NCBI GenBank assembly: GCA_937888725.1
Contig: CALARE010000024.1
Coordinates: 1-6,062 of the forward strand
From: an uncultured Alphaproteobacteria bacterium
GTDB lineage: Bacteria; Pseudomonadota; Alphaproteobacteria; CAAHEQ01; UBA3637
Length of the DNA: 6,062 bases
Direction of reading: 5' to 3'
A program made the position numbers and the translations under genes. Shown one piece after another: positions 1-5,940 of this stretch (the first letter of the stretch is position 1; every line of letters begins with the position of its first letter). The notes beneath the pieces are model-generated. The model was given only the letters and a program-made list of their open reading frames with translations, did no database searches and was not told where the DNA came from.

Positions 1-1
1 T

Positions 2-1060
2 GGTACAACGGACAATGAAACGGTTATTGCCAATGCCTTAACACAAGGGACAACAGGTCATGCCGTGTTTAGTCGTATGCAAAGTGAGATGCTTGTTGCT
101 TTACAATCACAAAACAAGGAGACAGTCGCAAAGGCCAAGAAAGCCCTGTCTGCTGTTGGGTCGACGGATCAATCAGCGGTACAATCGGTTACAACCGAGC
201 ATATTGGAGCGATTTTTAATGTTGTAAAATCAGAGATGCCAAGTGCAATAGGCGGTATTGGTCGTTCAGGCGGTGAGGAAGAAACAAGAGCAAAAGTGTA
301 CATTAAAGGCCTTTATGATCAAACAAAATCTACGATGGGAGAGGGCTTTAAAGCAAGGTCAAAAGGAGCTGTTTTAGGTGTTCAATCTCAAATCGGTGAA
401 GATTTAACCGTTGGTGTTGGTTATGCGTTTAGTAATACGATAGCCAAAGAAGATTTACGCCGAACAGAAGCTGATACAAACACGGCTTTTGCAAGCATTC
501 ACTATCAACCTAATGCTTGGTGGATGAGTGGATTGGCGACGTATTCCAGAGCTAACTATGATGAGAAAAAAGAAATCCTCTCAACCACAGGAACGGCAAA
601 TTATAACCTAGATTCTTGGGGTATTCAGGTAATGACAGGTTATGATGTTAAACTGGATAGAAGTGTTATCACACCTGAAGTTGGCATTAGATATCTAAGT
701 CTTAAACAAGAAGGATACACCGACACGCTTGGCACAACAGTTGAAGGTACAAAGGCTGATTATGTGACGGCGATGATTGGTGTGCGTGGAATGTTAAATT
801 TAGGTGCCATTCGTCCAACAGCTGGCTTTAGTATTGGCTATGATGTGGTAACGGATGATATCTCAGCTGTCAATACTCTTGCCAATGGTGCAACCTATAC
901 TGTTAATAGTGAAAAACTTGATAAACTAAGTACAATTGTTACATTAGGATTTAAAGCTGATATTTCAAAAAATACTTCTTTCAGTCTTGAATATTCGGGT
1001 ACATTTAGAAAAGAATATCAAGATCACTCTGGTATGTTGAGATTTAACTATTCTTTCTAA
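2..1060 (+). CDS. Autotransporter, C-terminal beta-barrel part (5' end outside window)
   Basis: The reading frame is open from the first full codon (position 2) to the TAA at 1058-1060. About 352 residues are visible and the real start lies upstream. A GTG at 65 could be read as a start, but nothing like a ribosome site precedes it and the frame continues through it. Visible residues 22-85 look helical and polar (MQSEMLVALQSQN, then KETVAKAKKALSAV), as expected of the end of a passenger and the linker helix that threads the pore. A Gly/Ser hinge (GGIGRSGGEEE) follows. From about residue 97 to the end come alternating amphipathic strands typical of the autotransporter beta-domain: VYIKGLYDQTK, GFKARSKGAVLGV, LTVGVGYAFSNT, WGIQVMTGYD, ITPEVGIRYLSL, and a final strand LRFNYSF. 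The terminal Phe is the classical signal for outer-membrane insertion by BAM. The domain is about 256 residues, close to the usual 250-280. It inserts in the outer membrane and exports the upstream passenger, whose function cannot be told from this fragment. Confidence 0.9.
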   Translation, partial: GTTDNETVIANALTQGTTGHAVFSRMQSEMLVALQSQNKETVAKAKKALSAVGSTDQSAVQSVTTEHIGAIFNVVKSEMPSAIGGIGRSGGEEETRAKVYIKGLYDQTKSTMGEGFKARSKGAVLGVQSQIGEDLTVGVGYAFSNTIAKEDLRRTEADTNTAFASIHYQPNAWWMSGLATYSRANYDEKKEILSTTGTANYNLDSWGIQVMTGYDVKLDRSVITPEVGIRYLSLKQEGYTDTLGTTVEGTKADYVTAMIGVRGMLNLGAIRPTAGFSIGYDVVTDDISAVNTLANGATYTVNSEKLDKLSTIVTLGFKADISKNTSFSLEYSGTFRKEYQDHSGMLRFNYSF

Positions 1061-1063
1061 AAT

Positions 1064-1099
1064 AAAAAAAGTCTCACTCCAAAATGAGTGAGACTTTTT
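1064..1099. terminator. Bidirectional Rho-independent terminator between autotransporter gene and adhE
   Basis: A perfect 9-bp stem (GTCTCACTC at 1071-1079 with GAGTGAGAC at 1086-1094) closes a 6-base loop. It is flanked by seven A on the left (1064-1070) and five T on the right (1095-1099), so each strand has a U-tract after the hairpin. It starts 3 bases after the autotransporter stop and 20 bases beyond the adhE stop on the other strand. One hairpin therefore ends both convergent transcripts; the minus-strand U-tract is the longer one. Confidence 0.93.
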
Positions 1100-1118
1100 C
1101 CTCCCTTTTTATCAAGAT

Positions 1119-3722
1119 TTAATAAAGAGGTTTACCATAGTAAGCATCTAAATATAAATCCTTGATTTCTGCGATCAATGGATAACGAGCATTACACCCT
1201 GTACATTGATCATCAAATGCTTTGACTGATAATTCATCTAAACAATCAACAAAAGCTTTTTCATCAACACCAGCATCTTTAATTGACATTGGAATATTGA
1301 TTTCAGCTTTAAGTGCTTGGATGGCATCAATCAAACATTTCACTTTTGCATCATCATCTTTTGCACCCTCAGTTAAGCCTAAAATATCGGCAAAACGAGC
1401 GTATCTTGATTTTACAAAAGGATATTTGTATTGAGGGAATGTTCCTTGTTTTGTTGGCTTGTCTGTTGCATTGTATTTAACAACATAAGGCAATAACAAG
1501 GCATTTGCCAAACCATGAGCGACATGGAATTCACCCCCTAATTTGTGAGCCATTGAGTGGCACAACCCTAAGAATGAGTTAGCAAATGCTTGACCAGCAA
1601 GTGTTGCTGCATAGTGCATTTTTTCACGTGCTTTTGGATCTTCAGCCCCATTGTTATATGAACGAGCCAAATATTTAAAGACCAAACGAGCAGCTTCTAA
1701 TGCTTGACCATCTGACAAATTGTTTGCAAAAATTGAAGTGTATGCTTCTAATGCATGTGTCAAAACGTCAATACCAGAAAATGCTGTTAATCCTTTTGGC
1801 ATGCTCATTGCCAAATCTGGATCAACAATTGCCATGTTTGGCAAAATTTCGTAGTCAGTAATTGGATATTTTTGGTTTGTTTTGTCGTCTGTAATAACTG
1901 TAAATGGTGTTACTTCAGAGCCAGTACCTGATGTTGTTGGAATTGCAACCATTTTTGATTTTTGCAATTTAGGGAATTCAACAATTTTTTTGCGAATATC
2001 AATAAAACGCATTGCAATATCAGCAAATTCCAATTCTGGGTGTTCATACATCAACCAAACAATCTTTGTAGCATCCATTGGTGAACCACCACCAATAGCA
2101 ACAAATACATCTGGTTCAAAACGTCTGACTTGATCCAAAATAATATCAATTGTTGATAAATCTGGATCTGGTTTAACTTGGTCAAAAACTTGGTATGTCA
2201 TGCCATTTTTTTCTAAAATACCAGCAATACGAGCAGTTACACCGATTTTTGTCATAGTGCTATCGGTAATGATAAATGCTTTTTTATGCCCTTGTAATTC
2301 AGCCAAAGCAAAATCTAAACAACCACGTTTGAAATAGATTTTTTCAGGTGTTTTAAACCACAACATATTTTCACGACGTTCAGCAACTGATTTAATATTC
2401 ATTAAGTGTTTCACTCCTATGTTTTCACTTACAGCATTGCCACCCCATGAACCACAACCAAGTGTGAGTGATGGTGCTAATTTAAAATTGTACATATCAC
2501 CAATAGCCCCTTGTGATGCAGGCATATTAATGAGCGTTCTTGCTGTTGTTAATGTGTTTGAGAAAAGGGTGATTCTATCTCTATTTTTCTCAGATGTATA
2601 CAAAACAGAGGTATGTCCAGCTCCACCCAAAACGATTAATTTTTGAGCCATTTCAACAGCTTGTTCAAATGTTTTTGCTTTAAAGAAACCCAATACAGGT
2701 GAAAGCTTTTCATGTGCAAATGGGTTACTATCTTCAATTTCGTCAGATTCTGCAATCAAGACTTTTGTTTCAAATGGAACTTTAATCCCTGCCATTTCAG
2801 CAATCTTATATGCTGGTTGTCCAACGATTCCCGCATTTAATTTGCCATCAACAAAGATAAGATTTTTTAATTTCTTTCTATCTTTTTCAGCCAAGAAAAC
2901 ACAGCCACGTTTTTCAAATTCAGCCTTTACAGTATCATAAACAGAATCGAGAACAACAACTGCTTGTTCTGAAGCACAAATCATACCATTGTCAAAGGTT
3001 TTACTCATGATAACACTGCTAACAGCCATCCTCATATCAGCAGTTTCATCAATAATAACAGGTGTATTACCAGCACCAACACCGATGGCTGGTGTTCCAG
3101 AACTATAAGCTGCCTTTACCATTCCAGGGCCACCTGTTGCCAAGATTAATGAGATATCCTTATGCCCCATTAGGTACCCTGTAATAGCTGGTGTAATTTC
3201 ATCCAACCAGCCAATGATATCTTTTGGTGCACCAGCTTTGACAGCAGCCTCTAAAACAATGCGAGCGGCTTCATTTGTACATCCTTTTGCACGTGGATGT
3301 GGTGCAAAAATAATACCATTTCTTGTTTTTAAAGAAATAAGTGCTTTAAAAATCGCCGTGGATGTTGGGTTTGTAGTTGGAACGATACCTGCAATAACAC
3401 CGACAGGTTCTGCAATTTTTGTAAAACCTTGTTCAGAATCAGTGCAAATCACACCACATGTCTTTTCATTTTTATAAGCATTAAAAATATATTCTGCTGC
3501 AAAGTGATTTTTAATCACTTTATCTTCAACAATACCCATTCCCGTTTCTTTAACAGCCATTTGAGCCAATGGAATACGGGCAGAACAAGCCGCAACAGAT
3601 GCTGCTTTAAAAATTTTATCAATTTGTTCTTGAGAAAAAGTTGCAAATTCAGCTTGTGCTTTTTTTACTTTTGCAACAATGTTATCAACAACGGTTTTTT
3701 GTTCTTCTGTAATATCTGCCAT
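1119..3722 (-). CDS. adhE: Bifunctional acetaldehyde-CoA/alcohol dehydrogenase
   Basis: This 867-residue AdhE reduces acetyl-CoA to acetaldehyde and then to ethanol, using two NADH, in the cytoplasm. It is a main route of redox balancing in mixed-acid fermentation. Residues 1 to about 440 form the CoA-acylating aldehyde dehydrogenase half, with PTTNPTSTAIFK (115-126), the glycine-rich ATGGPGMVKAAY (195-206) and the catalytic cysteine C249 in FDNGMICASEQ. Residues of about 450-867 form the iron-dependent alcohol dehydrogenase half, with the NAD-binding GGGSPMDATK (544-553) and TTSGTGSEVTPF (596-607). The iron ligands expected from the family are present: D652, H656, H722 and H736. The protein is about 24 residues shorter than the E. 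coli enzyme (891) because it lacks that enzyme's Lys/Ala-rich C-terminal tail; it ends at the conserved region DAYYGKPLY. The start is supported by GGAGG four bases upstream. The gene stands alone between two terminators, with its own promoter. By eye it closely resembles the E. coli protein along its whole length, and I see no missing catalytic residue. Confidence 0.98.
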   Translation of the reverse strand: MADITEEQKTVVDNIVAKVKKAQAEFATFSQEQIDKIFKAASVAACSARIPLAQMAVKETGMGIVEDKVIKNHFAAEYIFNAYKNEKTCGVICTDSEQGFTKIAEPVGVIAGIVPTTNPTSTAIFKALISLKTRNGIIFAPHPRAKGCTNEAARIVLEAAVKAGAPKDIIGWLDEITPAITGYLMGHKDISLILATGGPGMVKAAYSSGTPAIGVGAGNTPVIIDETADMRMAVSSVIMSKTFDNGMICASEQAVVVLDSVYDTVKAEFEKRGCVFLAEKDRKKLKNLIFVDGKLNAGIVGQPAYKIAEMAGIKVPFETKVLIAESDEIEDSNPFAHEKLSPVLGFFKAKTFEQAVEMAQKLIVLGGAGHTSVLYTSEKNRDRITLFSNTLTTARTLINMPASQGAIGDMYNFKLAPSLTLGCGSWGGNAVSENIGVKHLMNIKSVAERRENMLWFKTPEKIYFKRGCLDFALAELQGHKKAFIITDSTMTKIGVTARIAGILEKNGMTYQVFDQVKPDPDLSTIDIILDQVRRFEPDVFVAIGGGSPMDATKIVWLMYEHPELEFADIAMRFIDIRKKIVEFPKLQKSKMVAIPTTSGTGSEVTPFTVITDDKTNQKYPITDYEILPNMAIVDPDLAMSMPKGLTAFSGIDVLTHALEAYTSIFANNLSDGQALEAARLVFKYLARSYNNGAEDPKAREKMHYAATLAGQAFANSFLGLCHSMAHKLGGEFHVAHGLANALLLPYVVKYNATDKPTKQGTFPQYKYPFVKSRYARFADILGLTEGAKDDDAKVKCLIDAIQALKAEINIPMSIKDAGVDEKAFVDCLDELSVKAFDDQCTGCNARYPLIAEIKDLYLDAYYGKPLY

Positions 3723-3726
3723 AAAT

Positions 3727-3731
3727 CCTCC
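3727..3731 (-). promoter_or_regulatory. Ribosome binding site of adhE
   Basis: On the minus strand GGAGG lies four bases before the ATG at 3722-3720 (GGAGG-ATTT-ATG). It is the strongest Shine-Dalgarno match in the window and fixes the start. The spacing is slightly short but workable, and suits a highly expressed fermentation enzyme. Confidence 0.85.
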
Positions 3732-3758
3732 GTCATATAAAGTTCATATTTCAGCAAA

Positions 3759-3786
3759 AGTATACAAATTTTTATTGAATAAGCAA
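3759..3786 (-). promoter_or_regulatory. Predicted sigma-70-type promoter of adhE
   Basis: Minus strand: -35 TTGCTT (3786-3781), a 16-base spacer, then -10 TATACT (3764-3759). Transcription would start near 3752, giving a leader of about 30 bases before adhE. The -10 matches the consensus at five of six bases and the -35 at only three or four. The promoter lies between the grpE terminator and the adhE ribosome site, so adhE is likely transcribed independently. I found no FNR-type (TTGAT-N4-ATCAA) or Rex-type operator here, so any oxygen or redox control is not visible. Confidence 0.6.
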
Positions 3787-3801
3787 GTTTTTTCTTTGTT
3801 T

Positions 3802-3853
3802 TTGTTATAAAAAATTAAAAAAAGAGATGCAAAAATAAATCGCATCTCTTTTT
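3802..3853 (-). terminator. Rho-independent terminator of grpE
   Basis: A 10-bp perfect stem (AAAGAGATGC at 3821-3830 with GCATCTCTTT at 3842-3851), extendable by two A-T pairs, closes an 11-base loop. On the minus strand it is followed by a long U-rich tract (complement of 3802-3820). It lies 15 bases or so after the grpE stop and about 20 bases before the adhE -35 box. This separates grpE from adhE although both run in the same direction. Confidence 0.88.
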
Positions 3854-3868
3854 GTGGGGAAAGACTTA

Positions 3869-4468
3869 TTATTTTGAAACAATAACCATTGCTTCTCGTA
3901 AAACCCTGTCACCAGAAATTGTGTATCCTGTTTGCAATTCTTGCACAATAGTGCCAGGCTCTTTTGTATCATCCTCAATTTCTTGAATAACTTTATGCAA
4001 ATTTGGATCAAAAACAACACCTAGTGCTTGCATTTTTTGAACACCATTATGTTCAAATGCGGTTAAAAGTTGTTTTTCAGTCATTTGAACACCTTTTAAA
4101 AGATTTTCTAAAAAGGTAACACATTCTTCATTGCCTGCTTGTTTTAAATTTTCAATCCCTTTTTCAGCATGACTAATAGCACCATTTAGACAATCTGCAA
4201 CATTTAATAATTCCTTTGCAAAAGAAACAATTGCGTATTTGTGTGCTTTTTCAATATCAATTTGAGTTCTTTTCCTTAAATTTTCCATCTCAGCTTGTGA
4301 ACGTAAAGCTAAATCTTTCCATTTTTGAACATCTTCTAAAAGAGCTTCTTGCTGAGTTGGTCCTTCATTTGAATCTGCAACTTCTTTTTCAGGTTCTTCA
4401 ATTTTATCAGCAGTCTTTTTTAAAGTGGATATTTTTTCTTCTTGTGGGTTTTTATTTTTTTTATTCAT
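3869..4468 (-). CDS. grpE: Nucleotide exchange factor GrpE (DnaK co-chaperone)
   Basis: This 199-residue GrpE releases ADP from DnaK and so restarts the Hsp70 cycle in the cytoplasm; it works as a homodimer. Residues 1-40 are charged and probably disordered. About 41-90 form the long helix and coiled coil (WKDLALRSQAEMENLRKRTQ), with the conserved FAKELLNVADCLNGAI at 83-98. The four-helix bundle runs to about 140. The C-terminal beta-wing, which contacts DnaK, carries FDPNLHKVIQEI (153-164) and the family signature GTIVQELQTGYTISGDRVLR (172-191). Length and domain order are normal. I chose the ATG at 4468-4466 because GGAG lies 8 bases upstream and the charged N-terminus is typical. The frame stays open to an ATG at 4594, but those 42 extra codons encode non-GrpE-like sequence across the promoter region. 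No hrcA, dnaK or dnaJ lies beside it. It diverges from rph, a layout I associate with Alphaproteobacteria. Confidence 0.97.
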   Translation of the reverse strand: MNKKNKNPQEEKISTLKKTADKIEEPEKEVADSNEGPTQQEALLEDVQKWKDLALRSQAEMENLRKRTQIDIEKAHKYAIVSFAKELLNVADCLNGAISHAEKGIENLKQAGNEECVTFLENLLKGVQMTEKQLLTAFEHNGVQKMQALGVVFDPNLHKVIQEIEDDTKEPGTIVQELQTGYTISGDRVLREAMVIVSK

Positions 4469-4476
4469 CAAATAAA

Positions 4477-4480
4477 CTCC
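4477..4480 (-). promoter_or_regulatory. Ribosome binding site that fixes the grpE start
   Basis: Minus strand: GGAG, then 8 bases, then the ATG at 4468. The upstream in-frame ATG at 4594 has no comparable site and overlaps the rph -10 box, so this site decides for the 199-residue protein. Confidence 0.75.
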
Positions 4481-4507
4481 ATATTTTTTATAAAAAAAAC
4501 GAATATG

Positions 4508-4541
4508 TCTATATGTAGATGTTTTTGATTCAAAAATCAAG
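4508..4541 (-). promoter_or_regulatory. Candidate grpE promoter, possibly heat-shock (RpoH-like)
   Basis: Minus strand: CTTGAT (4541-4536), a 17-base spacer, then CTACATATAG (4518-4509). CTTGA resembles the -35 of RpoH promoters, which usually begin with CTTG. The -10 is only a loose match to the CYTATNTNNG-like element described in Alphaproteobacteria, and also a loose match to a housekeeping -10. Transcription would start near 4502, about 35 bases before the start codon. Heat-shock control is expected for grpE, but the sequence alone supports it only weakly. No CIRCE element (TTAGCACTC-N9-GAGTGCTAA) is present. Confidence 0.35.
4522..4536. repeat. AT-rich palindrome in the grpE-rph control region
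   Basis: TTTTTGA-T-TCAAAAA is a perfect 7-bp inverted repeat around one central base. An overlapping second dyad, TTGATT-CAAA-AATCAA (4525-4540), uses the same bases. Both fall in the spacer and -35 of the candidate grpE promoter and upstream of the rph -35, where an operator for either gene could sit. No regulator is recognised. In such AT-rich DNA a palindrome of this size can occur by chance. Confidence 0.4.
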
Positions 4542-4570
4542 GGGGATGGGTGATTCTTTTGAAAAATGAC

Positions 4571-4599
4571 TTGATTAGAATCCAAAAAAGTCATATAAT
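4571..4599 (+). promoter_or_regulatory. Sigma-70-type promoter of rph-rdgB
   Basis: A -35 box TTGATT (4571-4576), a 17-base spacer and a perfect -10 TATAAT (4594-4599) give the best promoter match in the window. Transcription would start near 4606, leaving a leader of about 25 bases. It should drive rph and rdgB together as housekeeping genes. Confidence 0.8.
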
Positions 4600-4619
4600 T
4601 TCCTAAATTTTAACAAACT

Positions 4620-4625
4620 AAGGAG
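4620..4625 (+). promoter_or_regulatory. Ribosome binding site of rph
   Basis: AAGGAG ends five bases before the ATG at 4631. It supports this start, which also gives the MQRPSKRNANQLR N-terminus expected of RNase PH. Confidence 0.85.
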
Positions 4626-4630
4626 TATTT

Positions 4631-5350
4631 ATGCAAAGACCATCAAAAAGAAATGCAAATCAATTAAGAGATGTTGAATTAAAAATTAATGTTAACAAAC
4701 ATGCTGAAGGGTCATGCCTTATCAAGGCCGGTGATACTGAGGTTATTTGTACTGCAACAGTTGAAGAAAAAGTCCCAACATGGCTTAAAAATTCTGGTCA
4801 AGGTTGGGTTACTGCTGAATACGGGATGATTCCACGGGCAACAGGTGTACGCATTGATAGAGAAGCCAAAAAAGGACAATCAGGGCGAACACAAGAAATT
4901 CAACGTTTGATTGGTAGAGCATTAAGAGCGGGCATTAATTTAAGAGCAATTGAAAATATCAACATCAAAATTGATTGTGATGTTATTCAAGCTGATGGAG
5001 GCACACGCACCGCTTCTGTAACAGGTGGGTTTGTTGCTCTTTATCTTGCATGTCAAAAACTTTTGGCACAAGGTAAAATTAAAACAATGCCCATCACTCA
5101 ATTTATTGCTGCTGTTTCTTGTGGCATTTATCAAGGAACTCCTGTTTTAGACTTGGATTATATTGAAGATTCAAATGCAGAAACAGATTCAAATTTTGTT
5201 ATGACAGATAAAAACTCTCTCATTGAAATTCAAGGTACGGCTGAACATGGTTCTTTTACAGCAACTGAATTTTCTAAATTATTGGAGTTGGCAGAAAAAG
5301 GTATTAAAGAGCTTATTCAAAAACAAAAAGATGTTTTAGGAGTTAAATAA
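4631..5350 (+). CDS. rph: Ribonuclease PH
   Basis: This 239-residue enzyme is a phosphate-dependent 3'-5' exoribonuclease that trims the last bases from the 3' end of tRNA precursors. It works as a hexameric ring in the cytoplasm. Length is normal for the family (about 237-240). The N-terminus MQRPSKRNANQLR carries the Arg-rich start typical of the family. GWVTAEYGMIPRAT (58-71) and RTQEIQRLIGRALR (86-99) are conserved blocks. Phosphate-binding R86 and the G124-T125-R126 motif inside DCDVIQADGGTRTASVTGG (115-133) are intact. The acidic catalytic residues D180 and D186 are present in LDYIEDSNAETD (175-186). It is therefore expected to be active, unlike the frameshifted rph of E. coli K-12. It is the first gene of a two-gene unit with rdgB, is transcribed from 4571-4599, and diverges from grpE. 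Confidence 0.98.
   Translation: MQRPSKRNANQLRDVELKINVNKHAEGSCLIKAGDTEVICTATVEEKVPTWLKNSGQGWVTAEYGMIPRATGVRIDREAKKGQSGRTQEIQRLIGRALRAGINLRAIENINIKIDCDVIQADGGTRTASVTGGFVALYLACQKLLAQGKIKTMPITQFIAAVSCGIYQGTPVLDLDYIEDSNAETDSNFVMTDKNSLIEIQGTAEHGSFTATEFSKLLELAEKGIKELIQKQKDVLGVK
5338..5342 (+). promoter_or_regulatory. Ribosome binding site of rdgB, inside the end of rph
   Basis: AGGAG lies in the last codons of rph, seven bases before the rdgB ATG at 5350. With the TAATG stop-start overlap at 5348-5352 it suggests translational coupling, with ribosomes finishing rph restarting on rdgB. Confidence 0.8.
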
Positions 5351-5940
5351 TGACAAACACCATTATTTTTGCGACACATAATAAACATAAAATTGATGAA
5401 GTTAGCAAAATTTTATCTCCTCTAAACATTTCAATTATTGGTGGAGATGATTGTAATCTCCCAGAAGTTGAGGAAACGGGTGAAACTTTTGAAGAAAATG
5501 CATTAATTAAAGCATTAGCTGGTGTTAAATTTCTTGGGAAACCTGTTTTAGCAGAAGATGCAGGTCTTTCAATTGACGGATTAGACGGTGCACCAGGCGT
5601 TTATTCTGCTAGATTCGCATCATCACACGGGGGATATCCAAATACATTTAAATATATCAATGAACAACTTGGGAGTACAAAATCTCGCAAAGCACACTAT
5701 ACCAGCGTTATGGTATTGGCTTTTTCTGAAAATGAATATTATGTGTTTAAAGGGTATATGAACGGAAAAATTGCATTAGAACCAAGTGGAACAAATGGAT
5801 TCGGTTATGATCCATTGTTTATTCCTGATGGATTCGATACAACTTTGGGTCATATTGATGAAACAACAAAAAACAGTATATCTCATCGATCAAAATCCAT
5901 TAAACAAGTATATGATTTTTTAAAAAATAAAAAATTATAA
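5350..5940 (+). CDS. rdgB: RdgB/HAM1 family dITP/XTP pyrophosphatase
   Basis: This 196-residue enzyme hydrolyses non-canonical purine triphosphates (dITP, ITP, XTP) to monophosphate and pyrophosphate. It cleans the nucleotide pool and limits mutagenic incorporation into DNA and RNA. It is a cytoplasmic, Mg-dependent homodimer. Family motifs are in the expected order: the N-terminal ATHNKHKIDE (8-17) with the T/S-x-N-x-x-K triphosphate-binding pattern; ETGETFEENALIKA (42-55); LAEDAGLSIDGLDGAPGV (67-84) with the catalytic Asp D70; GTNGFGYDPLF (147-157), which holds the base; and SHRSKS (178-183) near the C-terminus. Length is the usual 190-205. The ATG overlaps the rph stop by one base, so the genes are probably co-transcribed and coupled. 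No clear terminator follows. In many Alphaproteobacteria hemW comes next, but no such coding start is visible before the window ends. Confidence 0.97.
   Translation: MTNTIIFATHNKHKIDEVSKILSPLNISIIGGDDCNLPEVEETGETFEENALIKALAGVKFLGKPVLAEDAGLSIDGLDGAPGVYSARFASSHGGYPNTFKYINEQLGSTKSRKAHYTSVMVLAFSENEYYVFKGYMNGKIALEPSGTNGFGYDPLFIPDGFDTTLGHIDETTKNSISHRSKSIKQVYDFLKNKKL

Noticed and set aside
1222..3740. Several plus-strand open frames opposite adhE
   Set aside because: They are antisense shadows of a strongly conserved full-length adhE, with no ribosome sites or recognisable domains of their own.
3805..4020. Short minus-strand frame overlapping the end of grpE
   Set aside because: It is a shadow of grpE in another frame and runs through the grpE terminator. 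Its product is low-complexity and matches nothing I recognise.
4525..4540. FNR/Anr-like operator TTGAT...ATCAA between grpE and rph
   Set aside because: Both half-sites are perfect, but they are separated by six bases, whereas FNR-family sites need four. The neighbouring genes are also not typical oxygen-regulated targets, and adhE lies beyond grpE.
4552..4582. Inverted repeat GATTCT...AGAATC upstream of rph
   Set aside because: Only a 6-bp stem with a 19-base loop in AT-rich DNA. It does not extend, and it overlaps the rph -35 without clear operator geometry.
4469..4594. N-terminal extension of GrpE by 42 codons to an ATG at 4594
   Set aside because: The frame is open, but the added residues do not look like GrpE. 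The upstream ATG lacks a ribosome site and overlaps the rph -10 box, while the ATG at 4468 has GGAG at good spacing.
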